64,000 nucleotides of DNA from Polyangiaceae bacterium. GTDB lineage: Bacteria; Myxococcota_A; Polyangia; Polyangiales; Polyangiaceae. The DNA is taken from the NCBI GenBank assembly GCA_016719945.1, contig JADJYE010000032.1, positions 186,001 to 250,000 of the forward strand, given 5' to 3'. Position 1 is the first letter of the stretch. Every line of letters begins with the position of its first letter. This document shows, piece by piece, positions 1 through 8,611 of this stretch. Under the pieces are notes generated by a model. The model had not been told where the DNA came from. It ran no database searches and saw only the letters and a program-made list of their open reading frames with translations. Position numbers and translations under genes: made by a program.

Positions 1-1
1 G

Positions 2-634
2 CCTCACTACGGCCGCTCGTACGCCACCGTGAAGAGCGGCGTTCGCTTCGCCCTCGACTCGCGCGAGCCGCGCCCGGCCCCCGGCAGCGGCGTCGCGTTC
101 GAGGCTCGCGGGGAGCACGTGGCCGAGCTGAAAGAGCCGAACACGAACGGCTGGCTCAACTACAGCGCTGCGCTCGGCGGGTTCATCGACCTCACCGGGA
201 CGCAGCGCGTGCTCGGCCTGACGCTCACGGCGTTCTTCCAGGAGCCCCTCACGGCCGACGCGATCATCCCCTTCACCGAGCTCGTGGGCGCCAAGCACAT
301 CGAGGACGTGCCCGACCTCGACATCATGCGCGGCTTCAAGCCCGGCTTCCTGTTGGGGTCGAGCGCCATCGCCGCCACCGTCGACTACCGGTGGCCGATC
401 TGGGCCTTTCTGGACGGCACGATGCAAGCCTCGGTCGGCAGCTCGTTCCTGGAGCCTCACCTCGAGGACTTCGACGTGGAGAAGCTCCGGTTCTCGTTTC
501 TCGGGGGCATCCGCTCGCCGAACCACCGCGATCACTCGTTCAACCTGCTCCTCGGGTTCGGTACGAACACCTTCGAGCAGGGCGGTGAGCCGTCGAGCAT
601 CCGCTTCTTGTTCGGCGGCACCACCGGCTTCTGA
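2..634 (+). CDS. Outer-membrane beta-barrel protein, C-terminal part (Omp85/surface-antigen-like)
   Basis: The frame is open to the window edge, so the true start lies upstream; the GTG at 29 is internal. What remains is about 210 residues rich in alternating polar and hydrophobic segments typical of barrel strands. An early D-S-R-E-P-R-P-A-P-G-S-G stretch resembles the DxRD-NP-TRG strand of Omp85/BamA (D15) barrels. The protein ends in Phe, matching the C-terminal aromatic signature of outer-membrane barrels recognised by the BAM complex. It probably acts in the outer membrane, either as an assembly or transport barrel or as an uncharacterised D15-domain protein. The N-terminal POTRA region, if any, cannot be seen, so the family call is moderate. 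Confidence 0.6.
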   Translation, partial: PHYGRSYATVKSGVRFALDSREPRPAPGSGVAFEARGEHVAELKEPNTNGWLNYSAALGGFIDLTGTQRVLGLTLTAFFQEPLTADAIIPFTELVGAKHIEDVPDLDIMRGFKPGFLLGSSAIAATVDYRWPIWAFLDGTMQASVGSSFLEPHLEDFDVEKLRFSFLGGIRSPNHRDHSFNLLLGFGTNTFEQGGEPSSIRFLFGGTTGF

Positions 635-675
635 CCCGCGGCGCTGGGGTCGGTCGACGCGGCCGCCGGCTAGTC

Positions 676-701
676 GGGGGGGGGGGGGGGGGGGGGGGGG
701 G
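676..701. repeat. Poly-G homopolymer, 26 G
   Basis: Twenty-six consecutive G residues lie between two converging genes, 41 bases after the stop of the barrel gene and 16 bases before the stop of the hydrolase. It is outside both coding regions, so length change would not alter a frame. It may be a real slippage-prone tract, a G-quadruplex former, or an assembly or sequencing artefact. Confidence 0.9.
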
Positions 702-717
702 AAACCCCTTCACGGGA

Positions 718-2124
718 CTAGGGTTGGGGCGGGAGCCAGCGAGCGACGAGGTGCCCCAGCGCGATATCGGGCATCTGGATCAAGTGCGCGACGTGGTGGT
801 TCGCCTGGTTGCCCCCGTAGCCTTTGACGATCAAGGAGCCAGCCCTCGCCGCGGTGCGGGGCTCGAGCGCGACGATCTGGTCCCGGGGCAGCACCCCATC
901 GAGGCTGACGTACGCGGGAATGAAGGTCTCGCCGGCTTCGGGGACGCGGGACACCCCGACGGCGCTCAGCAGGTGATCGGCGCTCCTCGCGACGCTCGCG
1001 TAGCCCACCGGCTCGATGTTGGAGTGGGTCAGCACGAACAGCTTCTCGCCCTTCTTGGCGCGCTCTGCGAACGCGATGAACGGATCGAGGCTCGAGGGCG
1101 CGAGCTCCGGGCCGTCGCCCAGGAAACCGGCGTGCATGCCATCGAGGATGACGACCGAGTCGACCCGCTCCGCGAGCTTCGGCTGCGAGAGGATGGCCTG
1201 CGTCGCCCCGTAGCCCGCGCTCCACGACACGATGGCGAGTCGGCGCAGCTTGGGATCGCGCAGACCGCGATCGGAGAGGACCGCCTGCGCGCGGGCGAGC
1301 AGGTCGGGCAGCTTGCTCGGGTCGTGGAGCTTCTCGTCGTAGACCCCGGAGCCGTTGCCCAGGTTGAAGATGACGGCGGCGGCGTTGATCCCCGACAGGA
1401 CGAGGCCTTCTTCGACGAGGTCGGTGTTGCCGTGGAAGAAGAGGACGAGATCGTACTCACCGTCGGGTGACGAGAACGTCGGCGGCAGGAAGAAGACGCC
1501 ACGCGCGAGGTGGCTGCGGCCCGCCCGCTTGAGGCGAGCGTCGGCCCTCGACTCGTCCGCCGCGGGCACCTCGTCTGACGTCGCCGCGGCGCGACCCGCC
1601 TTCACCGGGAACCAAGGCAGGGTGTCCCCCCGCCCGATCGCGCCTACGCCGGTCGACAGATCATCCGAGGGGCGGGAGAGGCGCTCGGGCGCGGCACGCA
1701 GCCGCACCACGACGAAGACGGCCACGATGGCGAACAGGCCCAGGAGCCCCGCAGAAGCCCACGACGAGCCGCGCGACATCGGCAGCGGTGGGAGGATCGA
1801 CAACGACGGGCGCGTGCGCGAAGGGTCGACGCCACCTGGCATGAGGCTGCGCCGGCGCGGCGGAAGAGAGCCCGATCGGCGCTCCGGGTAGATCGAGGCC
1901 GGGCGGACCGAAGACCGCGACGGCGTCTGGCGGCCCGGGAAAGAGGAGCGGGACGGCGAGCGCTCGCCTGCGCCTTCGACGCCTCGCAACAGCAGCAGCG
2001 GGGGCGGCGGCATGGACGGCGGCGGCGGAGGCAGCGGGACCTCTGGCGGGCTCCGCGTGGAGACGGGGGGCAGAAGAGCGCTCCGAGGAGGCTCCGACGC
2101 TCGATCCTCGCCGGTCCCGTCCAT
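718..2124 (-). CDS. Membrane-anchored alpha/beta-hydrolase-like protein
   Basis: A 468-residue protein. Residues 1-115 are Pro/Ser/Arg-rich and low complexity, followed by one hydrophobic helix (about 120-140, SWASAGLLGLFAIVAVFVVV). The C-terminal 260 residues form an alpha/beta-hydrolase-like domain: a strand followed by F-F-H-G-N-T-D (oxyanion-type HG), then a nucleophile elbow S-W-S-A-G-Y-G, and a late NHHVAHL segment that could carry the catalytic His. This topology places the enzyme domain on the periplasmic side with a long proline-rich cytoplasmic tail. The substrate is unknown. The ATG start is 157 bases from the divergent HU-like gene, so the two may share a regulatory region. The same tail-plus-helix arrangement is common among myxobacterial sensory proteins. 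Confidence 0.7.
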   Translation of the reverse strand: MDGTGEDRASEPPRSALLPPVSTRSPPEVPLPPPPPSMPPPPLLLLRGVEGAGERSPSRSSFPGRQTPSRSSVRPASIYPERRSGSLPPRRRSLMPGGVDPSRTRPSLSILPPLPMSRGSSWASAGLLGLFAIVAVFVVVRLRAAPERLSRPSDDLSTGVGAIGRGDTLPWFPVKAGRAAATSDEVPAADESRADARLKRAGRSHLARGVFFLPPTFSSPDGEYDLVLFFHGNTDLVEEGLVLSGINAAAVIFNLGNGSGVYDEKLHDPSKLPDLLARAQAVLSDRGLRDPKLRRLAIVSWSAGYGATQAILSQPKLAERVDSVVILDGMHAGFLGDGPELAPSSLDPFIAFAERAKKGEKLFVLTHSNIEPVGYASVARSADHLLSAVGVSRVPEAGETFIPAYVSLDGVLPRDQIVALEPRTAARAGSLIVKGYGGNQANHHVAHLIQMPDIALGHLVARWLPPQP

Positions 2125-2215
2125 CGACAGTCAGGAGAACGCTTTGAGCCCAAACGGTCAAGGAGAACATGAACATTCGCCCAGACCCAAGCCGGGGCGA
2201 TGCAGGAACGAGCGC

Positions 2216-2244
2216 TTGCGGTTCGGCGGGGCGGTTGTTATGGC
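2216..2244 (+). promoter_or_regulatory. Candidate sigma-70-type promoter of the HU-like gene
   Basis: TTGCGG (2216-2221) and TATGGC (2239-2244) are separated by 17 bases, a reasonable match to -35 and -10 elements. Transcription would begin near 2251, leaving a leader of about 30 bases that contains AAGGAG ahead of the ATG at 2282. Confidence 0.45.
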
Positions 2245-2281
2245 ATGCGCCCCAAAAGCGAAAGCTCACAAGGAGATCACG

Positions 2282-2599
2282 ATGCCCGGTGCGAGCAAGA
2301 TGACCAAGGCGCAGTTCGTTGCGGCGGTGGCGGAGAAGGCTGGCCTCGACAAGCGCCAAGTGACTGCGGTCTTCGATGCGCTCGCCAGCGTGATCAAGGA
2401 CGAGCTGGGCCCGAGCGGCCCCGGCGAGCTGACGATCATGAACCTGCTCAAGCTCAAGGTGAAGGTTCAGCCGGCGACGCCGGAGAGCGAGGGGATCAAC
2501 CCGTTCACCAAAGAGAAGCAGATCAAGAAGGCGAAGCCGGCGAGCCGCAAGGTGAAGGCCACGCCGGTCAAAGGCCTCAAGGATCTCGTCGCGGGCTGA
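2282..2599 (+). CDS. HU/IHF-family DNA-binding protein
   Basis: A 105-residue basic protein; bacterial HU proteins are about 90 residues. The N-terminal half (MTKAQFVAAVAEKAGL then KRQVTAVFDAL) matches the HU helical dimerisation region. The C-terminal N-P-F-T-K segment corresponds to the RNP loop motif of the DNA-binding arms, and K-G-L-K-D-L-V matches the final helix. The Lys/Pro-rich tract in place of the usual arm (KKAKPASRKVKATPVK) makes it a divergent HU. I chose the ATG at 2282 because a strong AAGGAG lies 8 bases upstream and the protein starts at the usual HU position; the reading frame is open further upstream but without HU similarity. It likely acts as a nucleoid protein. It is followed after 7 bases by the next gene. 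Confidence 0.85.
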   Translation: MPGASKMTKAQFVAAVAEKAGLDKRQVTAVFDALASVIKDELGPSGPGELTIMNLLKLKVKVQPATPESEGINPFTKEKQIKKAKPASRKVKATPVKGLKDLVAG

Positions 2600-2606
2600 G
2601 GGCGTC

Positions 2607-4694
2607 ATGAAGAGGGGGGGCGGCAGAACAGCGGCGCTCGCGCTCGCTTTGGGTCTTGGCGTGGCGTCGACCGCGCTGTTTGGGTGTGGGGACGACAAGA
2701 AGCCCGACACTCAGCCGACGGAGGCGGGTGCCGCCTCGACGTCGGCGCCCGCCCAGACGAGCGGCGCCCCGAAGGCCGAGGCGCCTGCCGGGAAGATCCC
2801 TGATCAGGTCGCGGATCTGTTCGCTGCGGTACCGGAGAACGCGACGCTTGTCGCCCGTTTTCCTGCGCTGAGCGACCTGGGCGTGCCGAAGGAGACGCTC
2901 GACACCGCGCTGCCGCTGCTGCTGAAGGAGCTCGCCTCGTCATCGCAGGTGCCCGAGGCCCTGCTCAAGAGCGTGCTCGAGGGCTACGACGGCATCGCCG
3001 CGTTCACGATCGGCGACGACCTGGACGCGAAGCCGCCCCCGCTGGCCGTGGTCGCCCGCTTCAAGGACGAGAAGGTCGCAGAGTCGCTGATCAGCGAGCT
3101 GAAGCTCGAGAAGGTGCGCGACGGCCGCTACAAACACCCCGGCACCCAGAACACGCCGGTCCACGTCGAGTGGCTCGCGAAGCCTCGAGTCGCGGTGATC
3201 TCCCCGTCGGAGCCGGCGCTCGACGCCGCGCTCGACGCGCTGGCGGGCAAGGCGCCCTCCTTCGCGTCCGGCCCGAACGCCAGCGGAGCGGGCGCCTATT
3301 TCGTCTACGGGGATCTCCACCGCCTGATCAAGAACCCGGAGTTGTTCGCCATCGGCTCGATGGCCTCGATGAGCTTCGGCTCGGTCAACGACGCGTCGAT
3401 GACCTACCGCATGTTCGGGGACAAGGTGCCCCGGCTCTCGACGGTGCTCGCGCCTGCCCCGCACGACGCCCTCGCGAAGCTGCCTGGCAAGCCGGCGATG
3501 GCGCTCGACCTGTCCCTCGCGCGGCCGGCCGGCAAGAAGCTGGCAGACCTGTTCGCGGAGATCGGGCGCGCGAGCGGGGCCGATTTCACCCCGCAAGCCG
3601 AGAGCGCGCTCAAGTCGATCGGGCTGTCCCTCTCCGATTTCGACCGCGCCCTCGGTCCGTCGGCGACGCTCGCGATGTACATGCCCGAGGGGCCGATCGA
3701 CCCCACGAAGCTGGACACGACGAGCACGGTGTTCTTCTACGTGCCGTTCAGCGACGACGCGGTCCCCAAGAAGCTCTTCGACACCGCCAAGGCTGCGGCC
3801 GGTAAGGAGAAGGGCATCCAGTTCGGCGCGAACCGCGTCACGGCCGATATCAGCCCTGTTCAGTCGGTGCTCGTCGAGCTCGTGCCGGGCGGCGTCGTGG
3901 GAGCGTTCGGCGGGAAGAAGCTGCTCGATCCGCTCGTCGCCACGTTCAAGAGCGGAAAGGGCACGCTCGGCGAGACGCCAGGCTTCGCCACCTTCAAGGC
4001 GACCATGGTGCCATCCCAGCTCGCGGTGTTCGTCGACTACGACCAGATGCTCGCGGCGGTCCCGAAGGATCTACCCTTCCAGTTCCCGCTCAAGGGCGTC
4101 ACCGGGTCCGACCTGCTGCTCAACCCCACCGAGAAGGGCATCGACGCCAGCCTCAAGGGAGGCGGCGCGGTGCCGATGCTCGGGACCATGGGTGCCCTCG
4201 CGATCTACGGGGTTCGCCGCTACCTGCAGTCGGCGAAGACGTCCGAGGCGAAGAACACGATCGGCGCGATCGCGCGAGGGGCCGTGGGCGCCTACGAGCG
4301 CGAGTCGCTCGGGGCCGGCGGCGCGCCGTCCCACCAGCTCTGCAAGTCGGCCCAGCGCGTACCGGCCACGATCCCGAGCGGCAAGAAGTACCAACCGAGC
4401 TCCGCCCCGGGCACCGACTTCGAGTCGGGGGACGCGACCAGCGGCTGGAAGTGCCTCAAGTTCACAATCGTCAACCCGATCTACTACAGCTACGAGTATC
4501 GCGCGGGCGGCCCGTACAAGTGCCCGGCGCGCGGCGGGACCGACCCCGGCCCGGACGGCTTCGAGATCTCCGCCGAGGGCGACCTGGACGGCGATGGGGT
4601 GACCAGCCTCCTCTGCCAGATCGGCAAGGTCGACCCGACGACGCAGGTCATCAAGCTCGGCACGCAGCTCTTCATCGCCGACGAGTTCGAATGA
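2607..4694 (+). CDS. Lipoprotein with C-terminal type IV pilin-like domain
   Basis: A 695-residue protein. It starts with Lys/Arg, a hydrophobic stretch and the lipobox-like L-F-G-C, then a charged Gly/Ala/Ser-rich linker. Residues about 50-520 are a soluble alpha/beta region resembling DUF3352-like proteins (ENATLVARFPAL, then several strand-helix units). From about residue 525 the sequence changes to a helix G-A-L-A-I-Y-G-V-R-R-Y-L followed by A-K-T-S-E-A and G-A-I-A-R-G-A, matching the end of a type IV pilin N-terminal helix. A pilin-style globular part with four Cys and a D-L-D-G-D-G-V-T-S calcium-loop-like motif follows, ending IADEFE, as in myxobacterial pilin-like proteins. There is no prepilin peptidase site at the start. 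It is probably an envelope lipoprotein displaying a pilin-type module; its role is unknown. Confidence 0.75.
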   Translation: MKRGGGRTAALALALGLGVASTALFGCGDDKKPDTQPTEAGAASTSAPAQTSGAPKAEAPAGKIPDQVADLFAAVPENATLVARFPALSDLGVPKETLDTALPLLLKELASSSQVPEALLKSVLEGYDGIAAFTIGDDLDAKPPPLAVVARFKDEKVAESLISELKLEKVRDGRYKHPGTQNTPVHVEWLAKPRVAVISPSEPALDAALDALAGKAPSFASGPNASGAGAYFVYGDLHRLIKNPELFAIGSMASMSFGSVNDASMTYRMFGDKVPRLSTVLAPAPHDALAKLPGKPAMALDLSLARPAGKKLADLFAEIGRASGADFTPQAESALKSIGLSLSDFDRALGPSATLAMYMPEGPIDPTKLDTTSTVFFYVPFSDDAVPKKLFDTAKAAAGKEKGIQFGANRVTADISPVQSVLVELVPGGVVGAFGGKKLLDPLVATFKSGKGTLGETPGFATFKATMVPSQLAVFVDYDQMLAAVPKDLPFQFPLKGVTGSDLLLNPTEKGIDASLKGGGAVPMLGTMGALAIYGVRRYLQSAKTSEAKNTIGAIARGAVGAYERESLGAGGAPSHQLCKSAQRVPATIPSGKKYQPSSAPGTDFESGDATSGWKCLKFTIVNPIYYSYEYRAGGPYKCPARGGTDPGPDGFEISAEGDLDGDGVTSLLCQIGKVDPTTQVIKLGTQLFIADEFE

Positions 4695-4697
4695 GGG

Positions 4698-4940
4698 CCC
4701 CGCGTGAGCGGGCGAGCGCGAGCCCTCTCTGCTGCGCCGTCAGGCGCACCTCGCGCTCCGGTTTTGCCGAGGGACGCGCAGCGGCCCGACCGCAAAACCG
4801 AAGGGACCCGCGTGAGCGGGCGAGCGCGAGCCCTCTCTGCTGCGCCGTCAGGCGCACCTCGCGCTCCGGTTTTGCCGAGGGACGCGCAGCGGCCCGACCG
4901 CAAAACCGAAGGGACCCGCGTGAGCGGGCGAGCGCGAGCC
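4698..4940. repeat. Tandem structured repeat, 108-base period, 2.2 copies
   Basis: The 108-base unit occurs twice almost without change plus a 3' fragment (phases at 4703, 4811 and 4919). It lies between converging genes. Each unit has a 9-base inverted pair CGGTTTTGC (4759-4767) and GCAAAACCG (4792-4800) and a smaller CCCGC-GTGA-GCGGG hairpin. The segment CCGAAGGGACCCGCG-NN-AGCGGGCG is shared, on the opposite strand, with the repeat at 33272-33440. Short frames open within it on both strands but are products of its periodicity, not genes. Confidence 0.85.
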
Positions 4941-4942
4941 CA

Positions 4943-6358
4943 TCAAAGGTGGTGGTACCAGCGGAACCACACGCCGAGCTCGTAGCGGTCCTCCTCGACC
5001 AGATCGCTGTCCCTGCCTGGCATGAGGAACATCGGTAGGTCGATGCGGAGGCCGAGGTCGGCCGTCGGGTTGTAGTCGTTGCTGGCGGAGAAGCCGATCT
5101 CGCCGCCAAGCGGCAGGGCGAACGTCTCGCCGGGCTCCGCGAAGTCGATGATGTTGATGCCGTGGTGAATCCCGAACCACAGCTCTTGGATCGGCTGAAA
5201 CAGGAAATGGAACGGGATCCCCGTGTTGAGGTACAGCGGGCTCGCGTCCGCGTTCCACAGCCCAGCCTTCACCCCACCGCTGCCGAGGAACAGGCCCGAC
5301 TCGGACATCGGCGTACGAAACGTCCGCTCGAAATCGAGCGTCACGAAGGCGCCGGTGTCGATCCTCCCCCAGGTGCCGAGGTGGATCGCCATCGGAACAC
5401 CGATGAGCAAGGCGCCGGCGCTGGCGTCGCTGTCGGAGTCGACCCCGATGAAATAGCGCGCTCGCCCCGCGATCTCGAAGGTGTTGCCGGTGTAGCCAGC
5501 GGTGATGCCGATGCTGGGGAACGCGTAGGCCGGGTTCGGCGATAGACGAAACGAGTGCGGGTTCGCCTCGATCTCGACCTGGTCGATGACGCCGAAGCGG
5601 ATGGCCGAGTTGAGGAACACCGCCTGATCGCGCGCCCCCAGGCCGCCCGCAGAGATGGAGATATCGGGCGCCAGCGTCATCCTCGGCAGCGTGAGCGGAC
5701 GCTCGACATACGCCTTGGGCTGCCGATACGACTGCTTGCGGCGGCGCTTGCGCTCGGCCTCGTAGGCCTTGCGGATGTTCTCGTCCTTCGACTCATCGAC
5801 CACGTCGGACGAGTCGGCGTCGGTCGGCCGCTCGAAGCTCGTCGGGTCGTCGGACGGGTTGTTCGTGCCCCATCGCTGCGAGTGCGGCAGGGTGATGACG
5901 ACGAGGTTGCCCGCTTCGTTCTGAGTGATCTTGAAGGTCGACGGCGAGGCCTCGCGCAGATCGATGAGCAGGTTCGCGCCCGAGAGGGTCTGCTCGACCG
6001 TGACGGCCGTCACCTGGGTCGGGAAATGTTGGGTCACGAGCGGGAGGCGGTTCACCTTCTCGGGCACCGCGACGCCGGACAAGACGTAGATGATGCGCCC
6101 CTCCGCCTTCTGTTCGGAGACGGTGACCGGTCCCCTCACCTGGACCGTGACGACCGAGCGTCCGTCCGGGAGCACTTCGAAGCCAGGGAAATTCACCACC
6201 GGCGGCCCAGACGGCACCCCTGTCGTCGACGGTCCCGAGCGCGAGCCAGACCCTCCGCTCCCTCCTGACTCGTCGACCTGCGCGTCCTCCGCGCTCTTGG
6301 GGCCCTCCTTGCGGCAGCCGAGGGCCGCGAGGGTGATGCCGAGCATCGGGAAGAGCAT
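4943..6358 (-). CDS. AMIN-domain-like lipoprotein with beta-rich C-terminal domain
   Basis: About 471 residues from the ATG at 6358, which starts a signal peptide ending L-A-A-L-G-C. An in-frame GTG at 6406 would add an Arg-bearing n-region and may be the real start; an ATG at 6508 would overlap the divergent neighbour. After a Gly/Ser linker, residues about 45-160 resemble an AMIN domain (VVNFPGFEV, then alternating strands ending NLVVITLP), a module that binds envelope sugars and localises secretion or peptidoglycan enzymes. A charged Lys/Arg-rich linker follows (EAERKRRRKQSYR), then about 230 residues of amphipathic strands with many Gly and aromatics that look like an outer-membrane barrel ending in WFRWYHHL. 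The role is probably at the outer membrane. Confidence 0.6.
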   Translation of the reverse strand: MLFPMLGITLAALGCRKEGPKSAEDAQVDESGGSGGSGSRSGPSTTGVPSGPPVVNFPGFEVLPDGRSVVTVQVRGPVTVSEQKAEGRIIYVLSGVAVPEKVNRLPLVTQHFPTQVTAVTVEQTLSGANLLIDLREASPSTFKITQNEAGNLVVITLPHSQRWGTNNPSDDPTSFERPTDADSSDVVDESKDENIRKAYEAERKRRRKQSYRQPKAYVERPLTLPRMTLAPDISISAGGLGARDQAVFLNSAIRFGVIDQVEIEANPHSFRLSPNPAYAFPSIGITAGYTGNTFEIAGRARYFIGVDSDSDASAGALLIGVPMAIHLGTWGRIDTGAFVTLDFERTFRTPMSESGLFLGSGGVKAGLWNADASPLYLNTGIPFHFLFQPIQELWFGIHHGINIIDFAEPGETFALPLGGEIGFSASNDYNPTADLGLRIDLPMFLMPGRDSDLVEEDRYELGVWFRWYHHL

Positions 6359-6473
6359 GCGGGGGGAGGGTCCCGCGAGCCGACCAAGCCAACTGGAAAG
6401 GCGCACGGGAGGATTACAACACGCGGCTCGAAAGCGATCCAAATAGCCGCCCATTCGGTGTAGCTTCCGGGCC

Positions 6474-6770
6474 ATGCGCAAGCCGGCCACCGTCGCCGCC
6501 CTCCTCATGGGCCTTGTCCTTCAAGGGTGCGGGAGCTCCGAGGCGCCGGAGGCCTATCCCGGTCGACCCGTCGATCCGCCCCGGAAGGACGACGCGCTCC
6601 TCGACATGATGGCCGGCGGCCCGACCACCCCAGCGACGGCGGAGCCTACGGCCGCCCCCACCGCGGCGCCCAGCGCTTCGGCTGCCCCGACCGCGAGCGC
6701 GACGGTCGCGGTCAGCGCGTCGGCCACCGCGGGCCCGAAGACCCAGCCGAAGCCGAAGCCGAAGAAGTAG
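6474..6770 (+). CDS. Small Ala/Pro/Thr-rich lipoprotein
   Basis: A 98-residue protein with M-R-K-P, a hydrophobic core and lipobox L-Q-G-C-G. The rest is short: about 30 mixed residues, then a low-complexity tract of repeated TAAP and SASA and a basic KPKPKPKK end. It is exported and lipid-anchored; no fold is evident. It starts divergently from the AMIN-type lipoprotein and stops 3 bases before the converging transglutaminase gene. Confidence 0.7.
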   Translation: MRKPATVAALLMGLVLQGCGSSEAPEAYPGRPVDPPRKDDALLDMMAGGPTTPATAEPTAAPTAAPSASAAPTASATVAVSASATAGPKTQPKPKPKK

Positions 6771-6772
6771 GC

Positions 6773-8611
6773 TCAAGCGACTCGCGAGGCCGCCCTCGAG
6801 ATCGCGCCGAGGGCCTCGCTGTTCGTCCCTTCTCCACCGTAGCGGTGACGCTCGTACCCCCGGAGCGCCGCCGCCACCTCCTCTCGAATTTCGGCCTTCA
6901 GCTGCTCGGCCGCCTCGACCCTGCGAGCAAGGGCGCCGAGCGTGTCGGAGGGAGCCCGCTCGACTCCGGCCTGTTTGAGCGCCCGCCAGAGCGAGGTCAG
7001 CTCCTTGGGCTGGTCGGCGACGACGACCTGACCCTTCACGCCGCGGGCGCGCCACGCGCGCACCATGACGAGCGCGCCCAGCAGCGTGACGAGCGCGAGG
7101 GAGAGCTCGAACGCGGAGCGGCGGCCGAACCAGTCGTCCACTGCCTCCCAACCGGTCCGTAGGCCGTCGAGCATCGCAGAGATCCAAGGCGTCGTAGCCG
7201 GCGAGGCGGCTGCCAGGTCGGAGGCCGGCGTCGGATCGAAGGTCTCCCAGTGATCGTCGACGAACACCTCGACCCAGCTGTGCGCGTTTCGCTCTCGAAC
7301 GATCATGTAGCCGAGCGGGGAGCGCTCGCTGACGCGGTACCCGGCGACGACCCGCGCAGGCACACGCGCGCTGCGGGCGAGCAGGGCGAACGCGGCCGCG
7401 AAGTACTCGCAGTGACCCTGCTTGTGGGTCTTGAGAAAATCGAGGACCGGGTCCGCCGACGGCGAGCGCTCGGACTCGAGCGAATAGGTGTAGTCGCGCA
7501 AGAGGCGCGCCTCGATCGTCTCCAGCGCCTCCCGAGGAGGGCGGCCGGCAGCCCCCCAGCTCTCGAGGATCGACTGCAGCTCGGAGGAGATCTTGCGCGG
7601 AACCTGAAGGTCCGCGAGCGTCGGTGGCGGCCCGCGCGGCAGCTCCCCCTGATCGAACCAGACGCGCTTGGCGTGTGCGTTCGGGCTAGGCCGCGCGATG
7701 CCCCGAGGATCTCGCTCGAAGATCCCGCTCGACACCGCCACGTCGTCTGCGCCGAGCGGCAAGAAGTATCGGGTGGGGCGCCCCGCGTGCTCGACCTCGG
7801 TGGGCTGAGAGCCGCGCTCGACGCTGGTCTCGACGACCTCGGGGACCACCGCCTCCGCGCCGGTCTCCCAGCGACCCTGGTGGTACTGGGTGAAGATCAC
7901 TCCACGCAAGAGCGGCGGGGCCGCCCCGCGGACGCGCATGACCACGGTGTTGGACTCGAGCATCCCCTGCATGGCGCCGAGCCACATCGCGTCCGAGAAC
8001 CCCGTCCGGTTGCGCTCCGCGCGCGCCATCATCCGGGCCATCATCGCGTCGTGCACGCGCGGCAGCGTCCACGTCGCGAGGCCCGCGAGCGCGGCGGCCG
8101 TGAGGGCGCCGAAGGCGAGGCCGACGAAGTGGCGGGCCTCCAGGACGCGGAGCGGCGCTCGCGAGGGGTCGGAGATGCGCAGCGCCAAGAGCCCGAGCAG
8201 CGTCGCGACCGCCGCCAGCACTGGGAACACCCAGCCCGTCTGGGCGCGACCGGCGGCGGTCAGCGCGACCAGGGCGGCGAGCAGCGTGAGGCGATCGCCG
8301 TACATCGGTCGCACCAGGCAAGCGCGCGCCGCCGCGACCGCCAACATGGGCAGCCCGAGCAGCAAGGTGCGCTCCGAGAGCAGCGTCGGGACCTCGACGG
8401 GGATCGCCGTCCAGCGGGCCGCGAGCACGCCCGTCATCATCGCGACGATCGTCACGGCTGCCTGGGCGACGCGATCGACCTCGACGCGCGCGCCCACCAC
8501 GACTGGCACGAGGCCCATCGCGAGGCAGCAGATCTGCGCGACTTCGGGGGCCGAGTAGGCCATCGCGATCGCCACGACGAGCACGGTGAGCCCGACGACG
8601 CGCTGCTTCAA
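6773..8611 (-). CDS. TgpA-type membrane transglutaminase-like protein
   Basis: About 612 residues. I place the start at TTG 8611, whose TTGA overlaps the TGA of the upstream DUF58 gene; a GAGG lies about 9 bases upstream and the protein then begins with a positively charged residue and membrane helices as in the family. Residues 1-185 hold several membrane helices (DUF3488 region). The periplasmic transglutaminase core carries Cys near 401 (KQGHCEYF), His near 444 (RNAHSWVEV) and Asp shortly after (WETFDPTP). A final helix (LSLALVTLLGALVMV) precedes a cytoplasmic DUF4129-like tail. It is the third gene of a MoxR-DUF58-TgpA operon, a set linked to envelope protease or transglutaminase function; the substrate is unknown. 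Confidence 0.88.
   Translation of the reverse strand: MKQRVVGLTVLVVAIAMAYSAPEVAQICCLAMGLVPVVVGARVEVDRVAQAAVTIVAMMTGVLAARWTAIPVEVPTLLSERTLLLGLPMLAVAAARACLVRPMYGDRLTLLAALVALTAAGRAQTGWVFPVLAAVATLLGLLALRISDPSRAPLRVLEARHFVGLAFGALTAAALAGLATWTLPRVHDAMMARMMARAERNRTGFSDAMWLGAMQGMLESNTVVMRVRGAAPPLLRGVIFTQYHQGRWETGAEAVVPEVVETSVERGSQPTEVEHAGRPTRYFLPLGADDVAVSSGIFERDPRGIARPSPNAHAKRVWFDQGELPRGPPPTLADLQVPRKISSELQSILESWGAAGRPPREALETIEARLLRDYTYSLESERSPSADPVLDFLKTHKQGHCEYFAAAFALLARSARVPARVVAGYRVSERSPLGYMIVRERNAHSWVEVFVDDHWETFDPTPASDLAAASPATTPWISAMLDGLRTGWEAVDDWFGRRSAFELSLALVTLLGALVMVRAWRARGVKGQVVVADQPKELTSLWRALKQAGVERAPSDTLGALARRVEAAEQLKAEIREEVAAALRGYERHRYGGEGTNSEALGAISRAASRVA

Noticed and set aside
29..634. 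GTG at 29 as the start of the barrel gene
   Set aside because: The frame is open to the window edge and the sequence before 29 continues the barrel strand; no ribosome-binding site precedes the GTG.
676..701. Phase-variation switch
   Set aside because: The run lies between the stop codons of converging genes and cannot change a frame or a promoter spacing.
4704..4985. Short repetitive protein-coding frames inside the 108-base repeat
   Set aside because: They arise because 108 is a multiple of three, so all frames repeat; no start signal or protein-like composition.
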